DNA of 5,056 nucleotides from NCBI GenBank assembly GCA_030622775.1, contig JAUXFS010000191.1, positions 1-5,056 of the forward strand, given 5' to 3'. Made by a program: the position numbers and the translations under genes. The notes under the pieces were generated by a model, which saw only the letters and a list, made by a program, of their open reading frames with translations, was not told where the DNA came from and ran no database searches. Positions 4,341-5,056 of the stretch are shown here, piece after piece. Source of the DNA: Rhodospirillales bacterium (lineage in GTDB: Bacteria > Pseudomonadota > Alphaproteobacteria > Rhodospirillales > Defluviicoccaceae). Position 1 is the first letter of the stretch; each line of letters starts with the position of its first letter.

Positions 4341-5056
4341 TCTGGTCCAATCCATCGAGGGTGATGGTGATCGCGCTTGCTGGGCTCGTGGTGCAGGGAT
4401 GTGCCGCTTTCTCAGGTGTCGAGCCGACCGACCTGACGCCGATTCTGGTCGGAAAGACACGGACGGACGTGGAGGCGGTCCTGGGAGCGCCCGTCGATCG
4501 CAATGTCAACGGCTGCGGCGAGGTCGACACTTACGGATACGATCGCGGCCGTCCGCCGCCGGAAGGTCTTTTCGCCCTGGCCATGGTTCATCCCGCCGCC
4601 CCGCTGGTCGTCGGTTTGATCGCCCATCCGTTTCTGGTCTATGGACAGAAGGGCGAAATCGACATTGTCTACGATCCGGACGACACCGTTATCAAATATG
4701 GGCCACGCGACCTGAGGGAGTGGGAGGCGCTGTTCTCCAACAACCACCTGTGGGTCGACCAGACCACCACACAGGACGTCGCCCTACGCTATTTCGAGAT
4801 CGGCATGGCCGGTGACGGCAACCAGACATCGATGTGGAGCTGCCTTTGCAATGCCGCCCGGCTGGGCCACGCTCCGTCACAAATCCAATTGGCGCGGATC
4901 CAACGACCGGGCCGAGAGCCGAGGGAACGAACTCCGGAGTCGGTCCTGGCTTCGTATGTGCCCGCGGCGACGAATGGTTTTGCTCCCACACCGGGCGGGC
5001 AGAACGGGTTCGAGATCGGCGTCACCGTCGAGACGATCGCCGCGGCCGATCGGAAG
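4337..5056 (+). CDS. Lipoprotein with BamE/SmpA-like and Sel1-like segments (partial, runs off the window)
   Basis: The frame stays open for 240 codons to the window edge. A signal peptide with Arg8 and a hydrophobic core (VIALAGLVVQG) leads to Cys22, so lipid attachment after LVVQGC is likely, placing it in the periplasm or on the outer membrane. Residues 33-52 (LTPILVGKTRTDVEAVLGAP) match the pattern of SmpA/OmlA/BamE-type lipoproteins, in which a short helix after VGKTR is followed by a strand with a TYGYDRG-type motif (65-71). A hydrophobic segment (79-101) lies in the middle. Residues 149-187 (ALRYFEIGMAGDG, then AARLGHAPSQIQLAR) resemble a Sel1/TPR-type repeat, and the last 50 residues are proline- and arginine-rich. 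GTG at 4337 overlaps the cydX stop in GTGA; an ATG at 4364 would lack the basic N-terminal region. Family similarity is by eye; its role beside cydX is unknown. Confidence 0.68.
   Translation, partial: MIWSNPSRVMVIALAGLVVQGCAAFSGVEPTDLTPILVGKTRTDVEAVLGAPVDRNVNGCGEVDTYGYDRGRPPPEGLFALAMVHPAAPLVVGLIAHPFLVYGQKGEIDIVYDPDDTVIKYGPRDLREWEALFSNNHLWVDQTTTQDVALRYFEIGMAGDGNQTSMWSCLCNAARLGHAPSQIQLARIQRPGREPRERTPESVLASYVPAATNGFAPTPGGQNGFEIGVTVETIAAADRK

Noticed and set aside
4276..4815. Plus-strand 179-codon ORF overlapping cydX and the lipoprotein
   Set aside because: Its frame conflicts with cydX and with the lipoprotein frame, which has a lipobox and BamE-like motif; the translation is Arg/Gly-rich.
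1..5056. CRISPR array, tRNA, rRNA or insertion-sequence signatures
   Set aside because: No regularly spaced repeats, no cloverleaf with a TTCGA-type arm in a proper context, and no transposase-like translation or paired terminal repeats were seen.

Overview
The window reads as chromosomal DNA of a GC-rich member of the Pseudomonadota. Coding frames have strongly G/C-biased third positions, start codons are ATG or GTG, and stop/start overlaps of the GTGA type are used twice. The cytochrome bd cluster (CydP-like, CydA/CydB-type, CydX) is a proteobacterial arrangement. An alphaproteobacterium of the Rhodospirillales type is my best guess, but that is inference; no rRNA or tRNA is present to fix it.

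Left part (1-2210). Bases 1-178 hold no convincing complete gene but contain a run of hairpins. A minus-strand gene (179-703) encodes an unrecognised single-pass membrane protein. It diverges from a plus-strand radical SAM/SPASM enzyme (882-2210) of the anaerobic sulfatase-maturase family that carries an extra C-terminal SEC-C zinc motif. A strong inverted repeat (796-833) lies between them and overlaps the most upstream possible start of the maturase, which favours the later start. No sulfatase is visible, so the substrate is unknown.

Middle part (2207-2972). Two minus-strand genes converge on the maturase: a 115-residue unknown protein whose stop codon overlaps the maturase stop within one CTAG, and upstream of it a 54-residue very acidic protein. 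Upstream of the acidic gene is an AT-rich stretch (about 2784-2972) with a CCCATATGGG palindrome and a run of eight T. It is probably a divergent promoter region serving the acidic gene on one side and an unrecognised 80-residue ORF (2973-3215) on the other.

Right part (3216-5056). A tightly packed plus-strand operon encodes a CydP-like small membrane protein, then a 235-residue protein that is a chimera, then CydX, then the start of a lipoprotein with a BamE/SmpA-like N-terminus and a Sel1-like segment; the lipoprotein runs off the window. The chimera is the main surprise: residues 1 to about 138 are the N-terminus of cytochrome bd subunit I (CydA), and from about 139 to the end it is the C-terminus of subunit II (CydB), joined in frame. 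The H186 and M393 heme ligands (E. coli numbering), the quinone loop and most of CydB are absent, while both small-subunit genes at the flanks look intact. Either roughly 2 kb was deleted in the genome, or the assembly collapsed; sequence alone cannot decide. As written, this locus cannot encode a working bd oxidase.
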